Source: Prevotella sp. UBA3776 (lineage in GTDB: Bacteria; Bacteroidota; Bacteroidia; Bacteroidales; Bacteroidaceae). From it: a stretch of 64,000 nucleotides of DNA. This document shows, piece by piece, positions 24,037 to 33,333 of this stretch. Each line of letters begins with the position of its first letter. Position 1 is the stretch's first letter. The stretch lies in NCBI GenBank assembly GCA_002369515.1, contig DFFM01000026.1, positions 1-64,000 on the forward strand, given 5' to 3'. The notes under the pieces are model-generated. The model saw only the letters and a program-made list of their open reading frames with translations, had not been told where the DNA came from and did no database searches. The position numbers and the translations under genes were made by a program.

Positions 24037-25854
24037 ATGAAAAAACCATTAGCAACACTGCTTTTCTGCTTGGCAACCGCCCAAGCCCCCCTCTCATCCC
24101 TCGAGGCCCCCCTCTCATCCCCCCAAAAGGGGGGAAGCCCCAGCGCGCAGGAAGCCTCCCCTACGGGGGGGGCTTCAGTGGGGGCCTTTCCCTTCCCCAT
24201 TCTCGGCGGCGAACTGAGCAATTCGGCCGCCACCTGCATCGAGGACATCGACGAAGTGTTGCCCCGCATGGCCGCACTGGGACTGAACACCGTGCTCGTG
24301 CCAGCCTACTGGGAGTTCATAGAGCCGGTGGAGGGTGTTTTCGACTTCACCCTCGTTGACCGTGTCATCGACCGGGCGCGCGAAAACCAGCTGAAGGTAG
24401 TGTTCCTATGGTTCGGTGCCTGGAAAAACTCCATGTCGTGCTACGCCCCGGCATGGTTCAAAGTCAACACCACGCGCTTCCCACGCGCCATGACGCGCGC
24501 CGGCAAACAACTGGAGATTGCCTCCTGCTTTTCCGACGAAGTGTTGCAAGCCGACTTGCGCGCCTTCACCCGCCTCATGGAACACCTCGCCGTGAAAGAC
24601 CGAAAGGAGGGCACCGTCATCATGATGCAGATAGAAAACGAGATTGGCATGCTCGAGGATGCCCGCGACCACTCGCCGCTGGCCAATGCCGTCTATGAAC
24701 GTGAGCAGTGGGCCGAACGCTATGGCACCGACATCTACGCCGACGAGAAGTTCATGGCCCTGCACTATGCACAGTATGTTGAGCACCTCGCACAGGCTGC
24801 CCGCCGCATCTATCCCATGCCGCTCTATGTCAATGCAGCCCTCAACAGTCGCGGACGGCGGCCGGGCGAATACCCGTCGGCCGGCCCACTGGCCCACCTC
24901 ATCGACTTCTGGCGAGCCGGTGCGCCCTCCATCGATTTTTTCGCACCCGACATCTACGACACCGGATTCAAGTCTTGGTGCCAACAATACGATATGAGGG
25001 GGAAAGCCCCCAAGGGCCCCCACCAAACCTCCCCCCGTAGGGGAGGCTTCCTGTGCGCCGGGCTTCCCCCTACGGGGGGGATGAGAGGGGGGCTTCCCCC
25101 AGGGGCTCTTTTCATTCCCGAAACCCGTTGCTGTGCAAACGCCGGAGTACGCGCACTCTATGCCTTCGGTGAGCACCAAGCCATCGGCTTCTCTCCCTTC
25201 GCCATCGACCAGGCACCAACCACCGACACCGCCCCCATTACCCAGGCCTACGCCCTGCTCAAACAGTTGGCTCCCCTCTTGCCCCCCCAGAATGAGGCTC
25301 GTACTTTCGGACTCCTCTTCGACCAAGACGACCGCGAACGCATCATCGATGACGGAGGCACCATCCTCACCTGCCGACACAACTTCACCCTACCATGGGA
25401 CCCCCGCGCAACCGACGGCACACCCTGGCCCGAAGGTGGCGCCATCATCATCCGGCTGGCTCACCTCGATTATATCATCGCGGGCAATGGCGTCGTGGTG
25501 GATTTCAAGACACGAGCCGAAAAACAACAAGAACAGCAGAAAATCCTTGGCGAGGACGGCTTCGAAATAGCCCCCGAGGCCCAAGCCCCCAAAAACCAAG
25601 CCCCCAAAAACCAAGCCCCCCTCTCATCCCCCCAGAAGGGGGGAAGCCCCAGCGCGCAGAAAGCCTCCCCTACGGGGGGAGGTTTGGAGGGGGCTCGTCT
25701 TGGCATCCTCAGTGTCGATCAGGTTTCTGTCCTTCCCGACGGCTCCCTTCAATACATCCGCCGCGACAACGGCGACCAAGACCACCAAGGGCGCCACGCC
25801 CGCATAGGAGTGGGTGAGTGGAAAATCCTCCACGTACAACTCTACGATTACTGA
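24037..25854 (+). CDS. GH35-like (DUF5597-type) glycoside hydrolase carrying three in-frame repeat insertions
   Basis: Exported enzyme of 605 residues, probably a beta-galactosidase-type GH35 relative found in xylan loci. The signal peptide (MKKPLATLLFCLATAQA) runs directly into repeat-encoded residues 16-49 (SSPQKGGSPSAQEASPTGG). The TIM barrel then starts with LGLNTVLVPAYWEFIEPVEG, shows the acid/base motif MQIENEIG (Glu202) and the nucleophile strand FIPETR (Glu362). A second insertion (about 321-357, SPRRGGFLCAGLPPTGG) ends only about five residues before that nucleophile and lies in the opposite repeat orientation. A third (about 512-554) sits in the C-terminal beta domain. The frame is intact through all three, so the gene is probably expressed; whether the enzyme still folds is unknown. 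It starts 37 bp after GH67. Confidence 0.85.
   Translation: MKKPLATLLFCLATAQAPLSSLEAPLSSPQKGGSPSAQEASPTGGASVGAFPFPILGGELSNSAATCIEDIDEVLPRMAALGLNTVLVPAYWEFIEPVEGVFDFTLVDRVIDRARENQLKVVFLWFGAWKNSMSCYAPAWFKVNTTRFPRAMTRAGKQLEIASCFSDEVLQADLRAFTRLMEHLAVKDRKEGTVIMMQIENEIGMLEDARDHSPLANAVYEREQWAERYGTDIYADEKFMALHYAQYVEHLAQAARRIYPMPLYVNAALNSRGRRPGEYPSAGPLAHLIDFWRAGAPSIDFFAPDIYDTGFKSWCQQYDMRGKAPKGPHQTSPRRGGFLCAGLPPTGGMRGGLPPGALFIPETRCCANAGVRALYAFGEHQAIGFSPFAIDQAPTTDTAPITQAYALLKQLAPLLPPQNEARTFGLLFDQDDRERIIDDGGTILTCRHNFTLPWDPRATDGTPWPEGGAIIIRLAHLDYIIAGNGVVVDFKTRAEKQQEQQKILGEDGFEIAPEAQAPKNQAPKNQAPLSSPQKGGSPSAQKASPTGGGLEGARLGILSVDQVSVLPDGSLQYIRRDNGDQDHQGRHARIGVGEWKILHVQLYDY
24082..24183 (+). repeat. GC-rich element copy 1 in the GH35-like gene
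   Basis: GCCCCCCTCTCATCCC, a short duplicate of it, then GGGGGGAAGCCCCAGCGCGC and AGGAAGCCTCCCCTACGGGG. It is read in the same phase as the HTCS and CotH copies. Confidence 0.92.
24998..25107 (-). repeat. GC-rich element copy 2 in the GH35-like gene, reverse orientation
   Basis: GCCCCCACCAAACCTCCCCCC then GTAGGGGAGGCTTCCTGTGC is the reverse complement of the forward element. A second unit with ATGAGAGGGGGGCTTCCCCC follows. Small length changes keep it free of stops although one reverse phase of the consensus contains TAG. Confidence 0.9.
25570..25698 (+). repeat. GC-rich element copy 3 in the GH35-like gene
   Basis: Starts with three short GCCCCCAAAAACCAA units, then the full element through GGAGGTTTGGAGGGGGCTC. 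It is read in the same phase as copy 1. Confidence 0.92.
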
Positions 25855-25939
25855 TCACGCTGGTTTCGCAGAACAAACGGAAGAATAAGCCTCAAAAAAG
25901 GTGATTAAAGGAAATTTATGTCAAATTTGATGACAATTA

Positions 25940-26065
25940 ATGTTTGTTCTTCGTCACACAGATTTCGCTGATTTCTCAGACTTTTTATATTGTAATTATT
26001 GCTGTCCGCCAATTTTTAAGCGGACAGCAATAGAAAAAACTGCGAAATTTGCGATGCCTGTGTGA
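25940..26065. repeat. CACAGATT-type repeat with a 12-bp hairpin
   Basis: CACACAGATTTCGCTGATTT and CTCAGACTT match the family at 1-180. Within it, arms 25998-26009 (ATTGCTGTCCGC) and 26020-26031 form a perfect 12-bp stem with a 10-nt loop. No gene is seen in 25855-26369. Confidence 0.75.
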
Positions 26066-26260
26066 CAAAAAATACGAAGACGGATGGTACGATGAAGACG
26101 AATTTCTGCCAATGTAGAGACAAAAAGGCAGAGTGGGTTCCCCTGTGAAAAGACAAGTGATTTTGTGTCCACAATATAGGTTTTTTCTGATGAAATGGCA
26201 GAAAATCAGGGGCTGGGGCAATAATGAAACAAAAAAAAACACTGTTGAAACAAACAAAAA

Positions 26261-26290
26261 TTGGGCAAAGGAAATTTAAAATTATCTTTG
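26261..26290 (+). promoter_or_regulatory. Promoter of the first SusCD operon, TTG-N19-TATCTTTG
   Basis: TTG at 26261-26263 and TATCTTTG at 26283-26290 are separated by exactly 19 nt, the canonical Bacteroidetes spacing. The leader to the susC-like ATG is about 75 nt. This is probably the xylan-inducible promoter of the locus. Confidence 0.75.
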
Positions 26291-26369
26291 CACCCGAAAC
26301 CTTATGCAATCTATAAAAACAAAAAAGATTATCAACTCATATAATAACTAACAACTAAAAAAAAGCATT

Positions 26370-29300
26370 ATGCATGTAAATTGGAAAAAATCTGTTTGTT
26401 TGGCAGGTCTGTGCTCGCTGTTCGGGCTGCTGACCCTGCCTCAGACTGTTGCTGCTGCGCCCGACTCACAATCGGTGAACGCCGTGCAACAGGCCAAGAA
26501 GGTGACAGGACGCGTAAGCGACTCCATGGGCACGCTGATTGGTGCAACTGTATTGGAAAAGGGCACATCGAACGGTGCTGTTACCGACATGGACGGTAAC
26601 TTCAGCCTGTCGGTGCAGCCGGGTGCCACGCTGGTGGTTTCGTACGTGGGCTACGTGACCCAGGAAATCAAGGTGGGCAACCAGAGCAACTTCAACATTC
26701 TTCTTGAGGACGAGGGCCGCAACCTGAACGAGGTGGTGGTAATCGGTTATGGTACGCAGCGCCGCGAGGCCGTTACGGGTTCGGTGGCCAATGTGAACGG
26801 TGAGAAGCTGAACCAGATTGCTGCCTCGAACGCCGCCCAGGCTCTGCAGGGCCGCGTGGCTGGTGTGCTGATGACGCAGACATCGTCGAAGCCGGGTGCT
26901 GAGATGCAAATCCGTATTCGTGGCCAGCGCTCTCTGAGTGCCTCGAACGACCCGCTGATTGTGCTCGACGGTATCCCCTTCATGGGACAGCTGAGCGACA
27001 TCAACCCCACCGACATCAAGTCGATGGACATTCTGAAGGATGCTTCGGCAACGGCTATCTACGGTTCGCGTGGTGCCAACGGTGTGATTATCATTACCAC
27101 CGTGAAGGGCTACCAGGGCGCTCCCGCCAAGGTAACCTATAATGGTTATGTAAGCTTCAAGAAGGTGTTCAAGAAGTACCCGATGATGGACGGTCCTACG
27201 TACAGCAAGTTCCGTAAGTTTGCCGGTCTGTATGAGAACTCTCTGGACGAGAGCGACAACACCAACACCGACTGGCAGGACCTGTACTACCAGACGGGTG
27301 TAAGCCATAACCACGACGTCAGCGTGGCTGGTGGTACCAATGGCGGCAGCTACAGTTTCGGCGCCGGTTACTATCACGACGAGTCGGTGGTTCCCACCGA
27401 GGGTTACAACCGTATCTCTGTTCGCGGTAATTTCGACCAGACGGTGGGCAAGTGGTTCCGCTTCGGTCTGAGCACCAACAACAGCTATCGCATCACAAAG
27501 GGTGTGAACAGCATGTATGGCGTGCTGAGCATGAGCCCGCTGGCCAGTCCTTATGATGCTGATGGCAACCTCAAGCGCTACGTATCGCTGCCTGCCGACG
27601 ACCAGGCGGTGATTACCAAGGAGACTGTGGAGCGCGACAAGGACGTATGGCTGAGCGAGAACAAGGGTATCGGTTCTTACAACACGCTGTTTGGCGAAGT
27701 GAAGTGCCCGTGGATTGAGGGTCTGAGCTACCGCATCAACGTGGGTCTGAACTTCCGCAGCTCTAAGGGTGGCGGCTTCACCGGTACTGGTATCAACAAC
27801 AAGGACGCCAACGCCACCAACAGCGGTTGGATTTCAGAGAACCAGACCCGTAACTGGGCTGTGGAGAACCTGCTCACTTACGACCGCTCTTTCGGCAAGC
27901 ATCAGATTAATGTTGTAGGTATGTACTCTGCCGAGGAGACCACCTACGAATCGACCGGTGCCAGCGCACAGCAGATTCCTGCCGACTACTTCCAGTACTT
28001 TGCATTGGACAAGGCTACAGGACAGATTAACCTGAACAACTACAATTACTGGCAGAGCGGACTCATTTCTTGGATGGGCCGTGTGATGTACTCTTACGAC
28101 AACAAGTACATGTTCTCTGCTGCTGTTCGTTCGGATGCTTCCTCACGTCTGGCCAAGGGTCACCAGTGGCACACCTATCCCGCCGTTTCGGCTGGTTGGA
28201 ACATTGCCCGCGAGGACTTCATGGAGAGCACCAGGTCGTGGCTCGACAACCTGAAACTGCGTGTGGGTTATGGTGAGACCTCTAACCAGAGTATCAACCC
28301 CTACTCTACGCTCGGTGGACTGGCTATCCGCAACTATAACTTCGGTAACGGCACCAACTACAATGCCGGTTACTATGTGAACGCCCTGCCTAACCCCGAA
28401 CTGGGATGGGAGTACTCAAAGACTTGGAACTTCGGTCTCGACTTCTCGCTGTTCAACGGCCGTCTGTCGGGTTCGTTCGAGTATTACACTCAGAAGACCA
28501 AGGACATCCTGCTCGACGTATCGCTGCCTTCCACCTCGGGTGTTAGCAGCTTTACCGGTAATATTGGTGAAACCCAGAACAAGGGTTGGGAGCTGACCTT
28601 GAACGGCGTCATCCTCGACAACAAGAACGGCTGGACATGGGAAGCTGGTATCAACCTCTATCAGAACCGCAACAAGCTGACCAAGCTGACGGGTGCCATC
28701 ACAGAAGACGGCGAGCCCGAAAAAGACGAAGCCAACCGCTGGTTCGTGGGTCATCCCATCGACGTCATCTACGACTACGAGTACGAGGGAATTTGGCAGG
28801 AAGGCGACCCCTATCTGGACATCCTTGAGCCAGGCGGCAATGTGGGTATGATCAAGGTGAAGTATCGTGGCGATGCTTCCAAAGGCGACTTCAAGGAAGA
28901 CGGTGTGACTCCTAGCCGTGCCATTGGTGCTGACGACCGTGTCATCCAAAGCATGGAACCTGACCTGATTGGTGGTTTCAATACTACTGTAGGCTATAAG
29001 GGATTCGACCTGACCGTTATCGGTGCCTTCCAGATTGGCGGTAAGCTCATCTCGGCCATCCACTCTTCAAACGGTTACCTGAACATGCTGACCGGACGTC
29101 GCGGACAGCTCGACGTTGACTACTGGACTCCCGAGAACACCGGTGCCAAGTATCCGAAACCGGGTGGCATCCAGAGCGGCGACAACCCCAAGTACGGTTC
29201 TACCCTCGGCTACTTCGACGCTGGCTACCTGAAGGTGCGCGCCATCACGCTGGGTTACAACTTCGAGAACCTGGCAGCCATCAAGAGCCTCGGCATCAGC

Positions 29301-29513
29301 CGTCTGCGCCTGTATGCTACCATTCAGAACCCGTTCGTGCTCTTCTCTCCGTTCAACAACGAGAGCGGACTTGATCCGGAGACCAACTCTTGGGCAAACG
29401 AGAACACAGCTGTGGCCTATGGCGAGTACTCTGGCAAACACAGAATGCCCATCGTAGGTTACAACACACCTGCTACACGCAACTTCCTGTTCGGTATTAA
29501 TGTCACGTTCTAA
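26370..29513 (+). CDS. xusA: SusC-like TonB-dependent transporter (XusA-like)
   Basis: Outer-membrane receptor of 1047 residues that imports oligosaccharides with energy from TonB-ExbBD. An N-terminal signal (to about AAA30) is followed by a CarboxypepD_reg-like beta domain (VTGRVSDSMGTLIGATV ... SYVGY, residues 45-95). The TonB-box-like NEVVVIGYGTQRREAVTGSV is at about 120-139, a plug with LQGRVAGVLMTQTSSKPGAE and LKDASATAIYGSRGANGVI follows, and a long beta-barrel ends in FGINVTF. It is the first gene after a canonical promoter and lies 25 bp before its SusD partner. Two SusCD pairs in the order here match xusA-xusB-xusC-xusD of Prevotella and Bacteroides xylan loci; the symbol is assigned by position and neighbours. 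Confidence 0.9.
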   Translation: MHVNWKKSVCLAGLCSLFGLLTLPQTVAAAPDSQSVNAVQQAKKVTGRVSDSMGTLIGATVLEKGTSNGAVTDMDGNFSLSVQPGATLVVSYVGYVTQEIKVGNQSNFNILLEDEGRNLNEVVVIGYGTQRREAVTGSVANVNGEKLNQIAASNAAQALQGRVAGVLMTQTSSKPGAEMQIRIRGQRSLSASNDPLIVLDGIPFMGQLSDINPTDIKSMDILKDASATAIYGSRGANGVIIITTVKGYQGAPAKVTYNGYVSFKKVFKKYPMMDGPTYSKFRKFAGLYENSLDESDNTNTDWQDLYYQTGVSHNHDVSVAGGTNGGSYSFGAGYYHDESVVPTEGYNRISVRGNFDQTVGKWFRFGLSTNNSYRITKGVNSMYGVLSMSPLASPYDADGNLKRYVSLPADDQAVITKETVERDKDVWLSENKGIGSYNTLFGEVKCPWIEGLSYRINVGLNFRSSKGGGFTGTGINNKDANATNSGWISENQTRNWAVENLLTYDRSFGKHQINVVGMYSAEETTYESTGASAQQIPADYFQYFALDKATGQINLNNYNYWQSGLISWMGRVMYSYDNKYMFSAAVRSDASSRLAKGHQWHTYPAVSAGWNIAREDFMESTRSWLDNLKLRVGYGETSNQSINPYSTLGGLAIRNYNFGNGTNYNAGYYVNALPNPELGWEYSKTWNFGLDFSLFNGRLSGSFEYYTQKTKDILLDVSLPSTSGVSSFTGNIGETQNKGWELTLNGVILDNKNGWTWEAGINLYQNRNKLTKLTGAITEDGEPEKDEANRWFVGHPIDVIYDYEYEGIWQEGDPYLDILEPGGNVGMIKVKYRGDASKGDFKEDGVTPSRAIGADDRVIQSMEPDLIGGFNTTVGYKGFDLTVIGAFQIGGKLISAIHSSNGYLNMLTGRRGQLDVDYWTPENTGAKYPKPGGIQSGDNPKYGSTLGYFDAGYLKVRAITLGYNFENLAAIKSLGISRLRLYATIQNPFVLFSPFNNESGLDPETNSWANENTAVAYGEYSGKHRMPIVGYNTPATRNFLFGINVTF

Positions 29514-29538
29514 TTGATAAACGACTTATAATAATAAT

Positions 29539-31491
29539 ATGAATATGAAAACGAAAAGTATTAAATATATCCTTGCTGCGGGTTTGTTGTGCTGTGGTCT
29601 TACTACTACCATGACCTCTTGCTCTGACATCCTCGACGAGCAGCCTCGTACTCAGTTCGACCCGACATTCTTCAATACGAAGGCTGGTATTGAAGGCGGT
29701 CTGACATCGCTCTATGCTCACCTGCGCTATTTCTATGGCAATGGTTACTTCCTGAACAGTGTAGAGACGGGTACCGACGAATATACTTATGCCCAGTCGG
29801 CCGACGGTAACTTTAAGGATGCCGACCTCTCTGGCGTAGGCCAGATGGTGGCTACCAACTCTATCGCCGGCTCTATCTGGGGTACATTGTTCCCCAATAT
29901 CAACACAGCCAGCGGTATCATTGAGAATGGTGCCGAGGCTGGCATCGACCCCTCTCTGCTGGCCGAGGCCTACTTCTTCCGTGGTTTCGACTATTTCCTG
30001 CTGGTGCAGACCTATGGTGGTGTGCCCCTCGATTTGGGTGCTGGTGAACTCAAGTTCAACACTTCTACTGTTCGTACGTCTGTACGCAACACCGTGCCTG
30101 AGGTATATGCCGCCATTTTCGCCGACCTGGAGAAGGCCGTACAGGACCTGCCCGAGAACCCGCGTCTCACCGGTACGGTTACCAAGAACGTTGCCCGCCT
30201 GTATCTCTCCAAGGCATATCTGACCTATGCCTGGTGGCTGGAGAACCCCAACAACATCCCCACCTATCCTGAGTGCAGCCGTGATGCCGGTCAGGCCAAC
30301 AGCTATTTCCAGAAGGCTTACGACACAGCCATGCAGGCCATCAACAATCCTGGCCCGTATGCTCTGCAACCCACATTCTATGACGTGAACGTTGCTACCA
30401 ACGACCGTAACTCGGAGATTATGCTCTATGCCGACCATGACGAAGACGAAAAGTATGGTAACGGCGGAGCCGGTTATGGCTGGGGAAGCGGTGGTTCTCC
30501 TGAGAACTTCGCTTACTGGATGGAAACCTGGAACTACACCGAGATGATTGCCAAGGCTGCTTCGGGTGCCGTTATCAACCCCATCCAGCGTGAGGCTGTG
30601 CAGGCTCTTGGCCGTCCTTGGACTCGTATGGCTCCTATCGCTGACAACTTTATGGAAGGCGGTGTTTGGGAAGATGCTGTGAAGGCCATCGACTCGCGCT
30701 ACGACGCCACCTTCACCCTGCGCTATCACACCAACTGGCAGAAGTCGGGCAACACCGAGCCCTACGTATTCGGTGCCAACGGCATGCAGGTAGGCCCCGA
30801 CGAGATCTATTTCAGCTGGGTGCCCGAGAGCGAAGACTCGAAGATCAACTACACCGGTGCTGACGGCAAGCTGGGCTTCGGCGAAATGCCGGGCCGCGCC
30901 GACTTCGTAGTGGCTGTGAACCACATCAGCCGCAAAAAGTACCCCATCAACTGGAAGCTTGGCATCCATCGCACCGACAACGCCGGTGGACTGGGTTCAA
31001 AGGTGAACGGTGGCAGCCCCCGTCCTTGGAACATTGCCAAGTTCTCTGAGTTCTATCTCATCGGCGCCGAGGCTGCCGTCAAACTCGGCCGCAACGCCGA
31101 CGCCCACACACTGGTGAATGTGCTCCGCGCCCGTGCCGGCAAGCAGACTTTCAGCCAGAACGACAACCAGAAGGTGGATATCGACCACACGGCCGAGATG
31201 CTCGCCGCCACCCCGCAGACCATCACCATCGACTACATCCTCGACGAGCGCAGCCGCGAGTTCTGGGGCGAGGGCTATCGCTGGTACGACCTCGTGCGCA
31301 CCCAGAAGTGGGCCGAGCGTGCAGGCACCTATCGCATTGCCGGCAGTGGCTATACCGACAAGGATTTGGAGACATTCAAGCGCGATATTCCCGCTGGCTA
31401 TTATCTCCGTCCCATCCCTCAGGGCCAGCTCGACGGCATGCAGATGGATACGGAAGCCAAGAAGAACTACCAGAACCCTGCCTACAGGTAA
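29539..31491 (+). CDS. xusB: SusD-like surface glycan-binding lipoprotein (XusB-like)
   Basis: Outer-surface lipoprotein of 650 residues that caps the SusC partner and captures the glycan. Lipobox TMTSC places the lipid on Cys28. It shows the SusD layout: DEQPRTQFDPTFFNTKAGIEGGLTSLYA early, TPR-like helices (EAYFFRGFDYFLLVQTYGGVPL), and a C-terminal RagB/SusD segment with LDERSREFWGEGYRWYDLVRT and YYLRPIPQGQLDGMQMD. It is longer than the average SusD (about 500-600), as often seen for xylan-binding members. It follows its SusC by 25 bp. A stem-loop with a U-tract (31500-31555) directly after its stop may reduce read-through into the downstream esterase. Confidence 0.92.
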   Translation: MNMKTKSIKYILAAGLLCCGLTTTMTSCSDILDEQPRTQFDPTFFNTKAGIEGGLTSLYAHLRYFYGNGYFLNSVETGTDEYTYAQSADGNFKDADLSGVGQMVATNSIAGSIWGTLFPNINTASGIIENGAEAGIDPSLLAEAYFFRGFDYFLLVQTYGGVPLDLGAGELKFNTSTVRTSVRNTVPEVYAAIFADLEKAVQDLPENPRLTGTVTKNVARLYLSKAYLTYAWWLENPNNIPTYPECSRDAGQANSYFQKAYDTAMQAINNPGPYALQPTFYDVNVATNDRNSEIMLYADHDEDEKYGNGGAGYGWGSGGSPENFAYWMETWNYTEMIAKAASGAVINPIQREAVQALGRPWTRMAPIADNFMEGGVWEDAVKAIDSRYDATFTLRYHTNWQKSGNTEPYVFGANGMQVGPDEIYFSWVPESEDSKINYTGADGKLGFGEMPGRADFVVAVNHISRKKYPINWKLGIHRTDNAGGLGSKVNGGSPRPWNIAKFSEFYLIGAEAAVKLGRNADAHTLVNVLRARAGKQTFSQNDNQKVDIDHTAEMLAATPQTITIDYILDERSREFWGEGYRWYDLVRTQKWAERAGTYRIAGSGYTDKDLETFKRDIPAGYYLRPIPQGQLDGMQMDTEAKKNYQNPAYR

Positions 31492-31499
31492 TCCCATAA

Positions 31500-31555
31500 A
31501 AGGAAGGGGCCAGCCGAAGCGATTTCGGCCGACCCTTTCCTTCTCCCCTTTTTTT
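31500..31555 (+). terminator. Attenuator-like hairpin between susD and CE15 genes
   Basis: Arms 31500-31518 and 31524-31542 pair over 19 positions with three wobble or mismatch positions, followed by CTCCCC and a T-run (31549-31555). It could partly end transcription after the SusCD pair, giving more transporter than esterase. Confidence 0.65.
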
Positions 31556-31602
31556 GAAAATCCACCACTTACTATCAACTATTTTTTTACTAACCCAACT
31601 CA

Positions 31603-33333
31603 ATGAAAAAACACCATCTACTCCTGGCAGCACTGTGCGCTGCCGGTTCCACCATTCATGCTCAAGACATCCCCCTGGTCTATAGTGCAGAAAACACTGG
31701 CGCAGCCGCCAACCCCGTGCTACCCACCAAGGCCGAAGGCCGCAAAATTGAAGTTTTGCCCGACCCCTTTGAGTGGAGCGACGGAAGGGGACGCATCGCC
31801 TCGTTTGCCGATTGGGCAAAGCGCCGAGGCGAGATAGCCAAGGAAATCCAGCACTACGAAATTGGTGAGAAACCCGTTGTCGATGCCTCGGCCGTCACAG
31901 CCCAGATGGACGGCAACACGCTGCGCGTGGCCGTCACCGTGGGTGGCGAGACCCTCAACCTCTCTGCCGAAATCACCTACCCCACCGAGGGCGAGGCTCC
32001 CTATGCCCTGATGATTGGCACCAGCGGCATCTCGCTGCCCAACGACGTTTTCAAAGGTCGCCCCATAGCCCGCATGACATTCTCTGAAAGCCAGGTGAAC
32101 GGCTATTCGCAGATGGGCGGTTCCACCGACCGTAGCCAGTACAACTTTGTGCGCCTTTATCCCGAACTGATTGACAACGGAGCCTACAGCGAGTGGGCGT
32201 GGGGGCTGAGCCGACTCATCGACGGTTTGCAGCTGTTGGGGCCTGAGGTCACGAAAATCGACATGGCCCGCATTGGTGTCACCGGCTGTTCCTATGCGGG
32301 CAAGATGGCGCTGTTCTGCGGAGCCTTCGACGAGCGCGTGGTCCTCACCATTGCCCAGGAACCCGGTGGTGGCGGCGCTGCTGCCTGGCGCTATTCGCGT
32401 TGGCTCAACGCCCAGCCCAACGCCGAGTCGGTGGAAAGTCTCGACAAGACAGACTACAACTGGTTCATGACCAGCCTGCGCGACTCCTATGGAGGCCGCG
32501 AAGTTGCCTACCTGCCCTACGACCACCACGAACTGGCAGCCATGGTTTGCCCGCGCGCCCTACTCATGCTGGGCAACCCCGACTTTGTGTGGCTGGCCGA
32601 CCCTTCGGCCTATGTCTCGATGAACGGTGCCCTGAAGGTGTGGGAGCAGTTCGGCATTGAAGACCGCGTGGGCTACAGCATCGTGGCCGGACATGGCCAC
32701 TGTTCGCTGCCCCAGTCGCAGTATCCCGAAGTGGAAGCCTATCTCGACCGTTTCCTGCTCGGCAAGACTGACGTTGACACCCGTGTGCGCATTGCTCCTG
32801 AGAGCTACAGCAACATCGACCTCGACCTGTGGACAGGCTGGTGGGGGCAAGGTGAGCCCAACGAACTGCCCGCCGACCCCTATATTCCCAACGGCCCCAA
32901 GAAAGGCTCGCTCGACAAGCTGCCGCTCGTAGGCAACTGGGCCAGCAGTGTGTCGGGCGAGGCTGCCGACGACGGCAACATCTATTCCGGCACCGTCAAC
33001 TTCAGCTTCCGCTGGGGAGAAGTGGGTGGCGCAGCCTGGAAGGGCGACGTCAACGACGGCTCCAAGCACATCATCACCGTGACCACTGCCCAGCCGCTGC
33101 CCGAGGGGCTGCAATGGAAAATTGCCTATCTCGACGAATATGGAGAGCCGCTGCCCGAGGTGTACGAGCAGATTCCCGCCGGAGGCACAGAGGCCAGCAT
33201 CGAGCTGACCAAGTGCTACAGCTATGCCGCCGTACAGCGGCTGGCCCAAGACAATCTCGACCCCATCAACATTGTTTCTGTTTCTCGCTGGACCACCTTT
33301 GCCGACCCCGACGCCTTCCAGCCCACAAGTTAA
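31603..33333 (+). CDS. CE15-like glucuronoyl esterase, ends at an in-frame TAA
   Basis: Secreted esterase of 576 residues (signal LLLAALCAAGSTIHA then Q). The serine motif VTGCSYAGKMALFCGAFD puts the nucleophile at Ser230. QEPGGGGAAAWRYSRWL and the histidine region VAGHGHCSLP (His364 or His366) complete the CE15 pattern; CE15 enzymes cleave the ester between 4-O-methylglucuronate of xylan and lignin alcohols. Tyr takes the place of the Arg that often follows the catalytic Ser. After the catalytic domain (to about residue 400) a first accessory beta-sandwich (GNWASSVSGEAADDGNIYSG) follows. The TAA at 33331 interrupts what reads on in the same frame for 353 more codons, so the protein appears shortened. 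CAA to TAA is the likely change. Confidence 0.82.
   Translation: MKKHHLLLAALCAAGSTIHAQDIPLVYSAENTGAAANPVLPTKAEGRKIEVLPDPFEWSDGRGRIASFADWAKRRGEIAKEIQHYEIGEKPVVDASAVTAQMDGNTLRVAVTVGGETLNLSAEITYPTEGEAPYALMIGTSGISLPNDVFKGRPIARMTFSESQVNGYSQMGGSTDRSQYNFVRLYPELIDNGAYSEWAWGLSRLIDGLQLLGPEVTKIDMARIGVTGCSYAGKMALFCGAFDERVVLTIAQEPGGGGAAAWRYSRWLNAQPNAESVESLDKTDYNWFMTSLRDSYGGREVAYLPYDHHELAAMVCPRALLMLGNPDFVWLADPSAYVSMNGALKVWEQFGIEDRVGYSIVAGHGHCSLPQSQYPEVEAYLDRFLLGKTDVDTRVRIAPESYSNIDLDLWTGWWGQGEPNELPADPYIPNGPKKGSLDKLPLVGNWASSVSGEAADDGNIYSGTVNFSFRWGEVGGAAWKGDVNDGSKHIITVTTAQPLPEGLQWKIAYLDEYGEPLPEVYEQIPAGGTEASIELTKCYSYAAVQRLAQDNLDPINIVSVSRWTTFADPDAFQPTS

Noticed and set aside
25985-26309. Minus-strand open frames of about 90 residues
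   Set aside because: AT-rich intergenic sequence containing the operon promoter; no motif.
31500-31555. Riboswitch or small RNA after susD
   Set aside because: Only one simple stem with a U-tract is visible; a terminator or attenuator explains it better.
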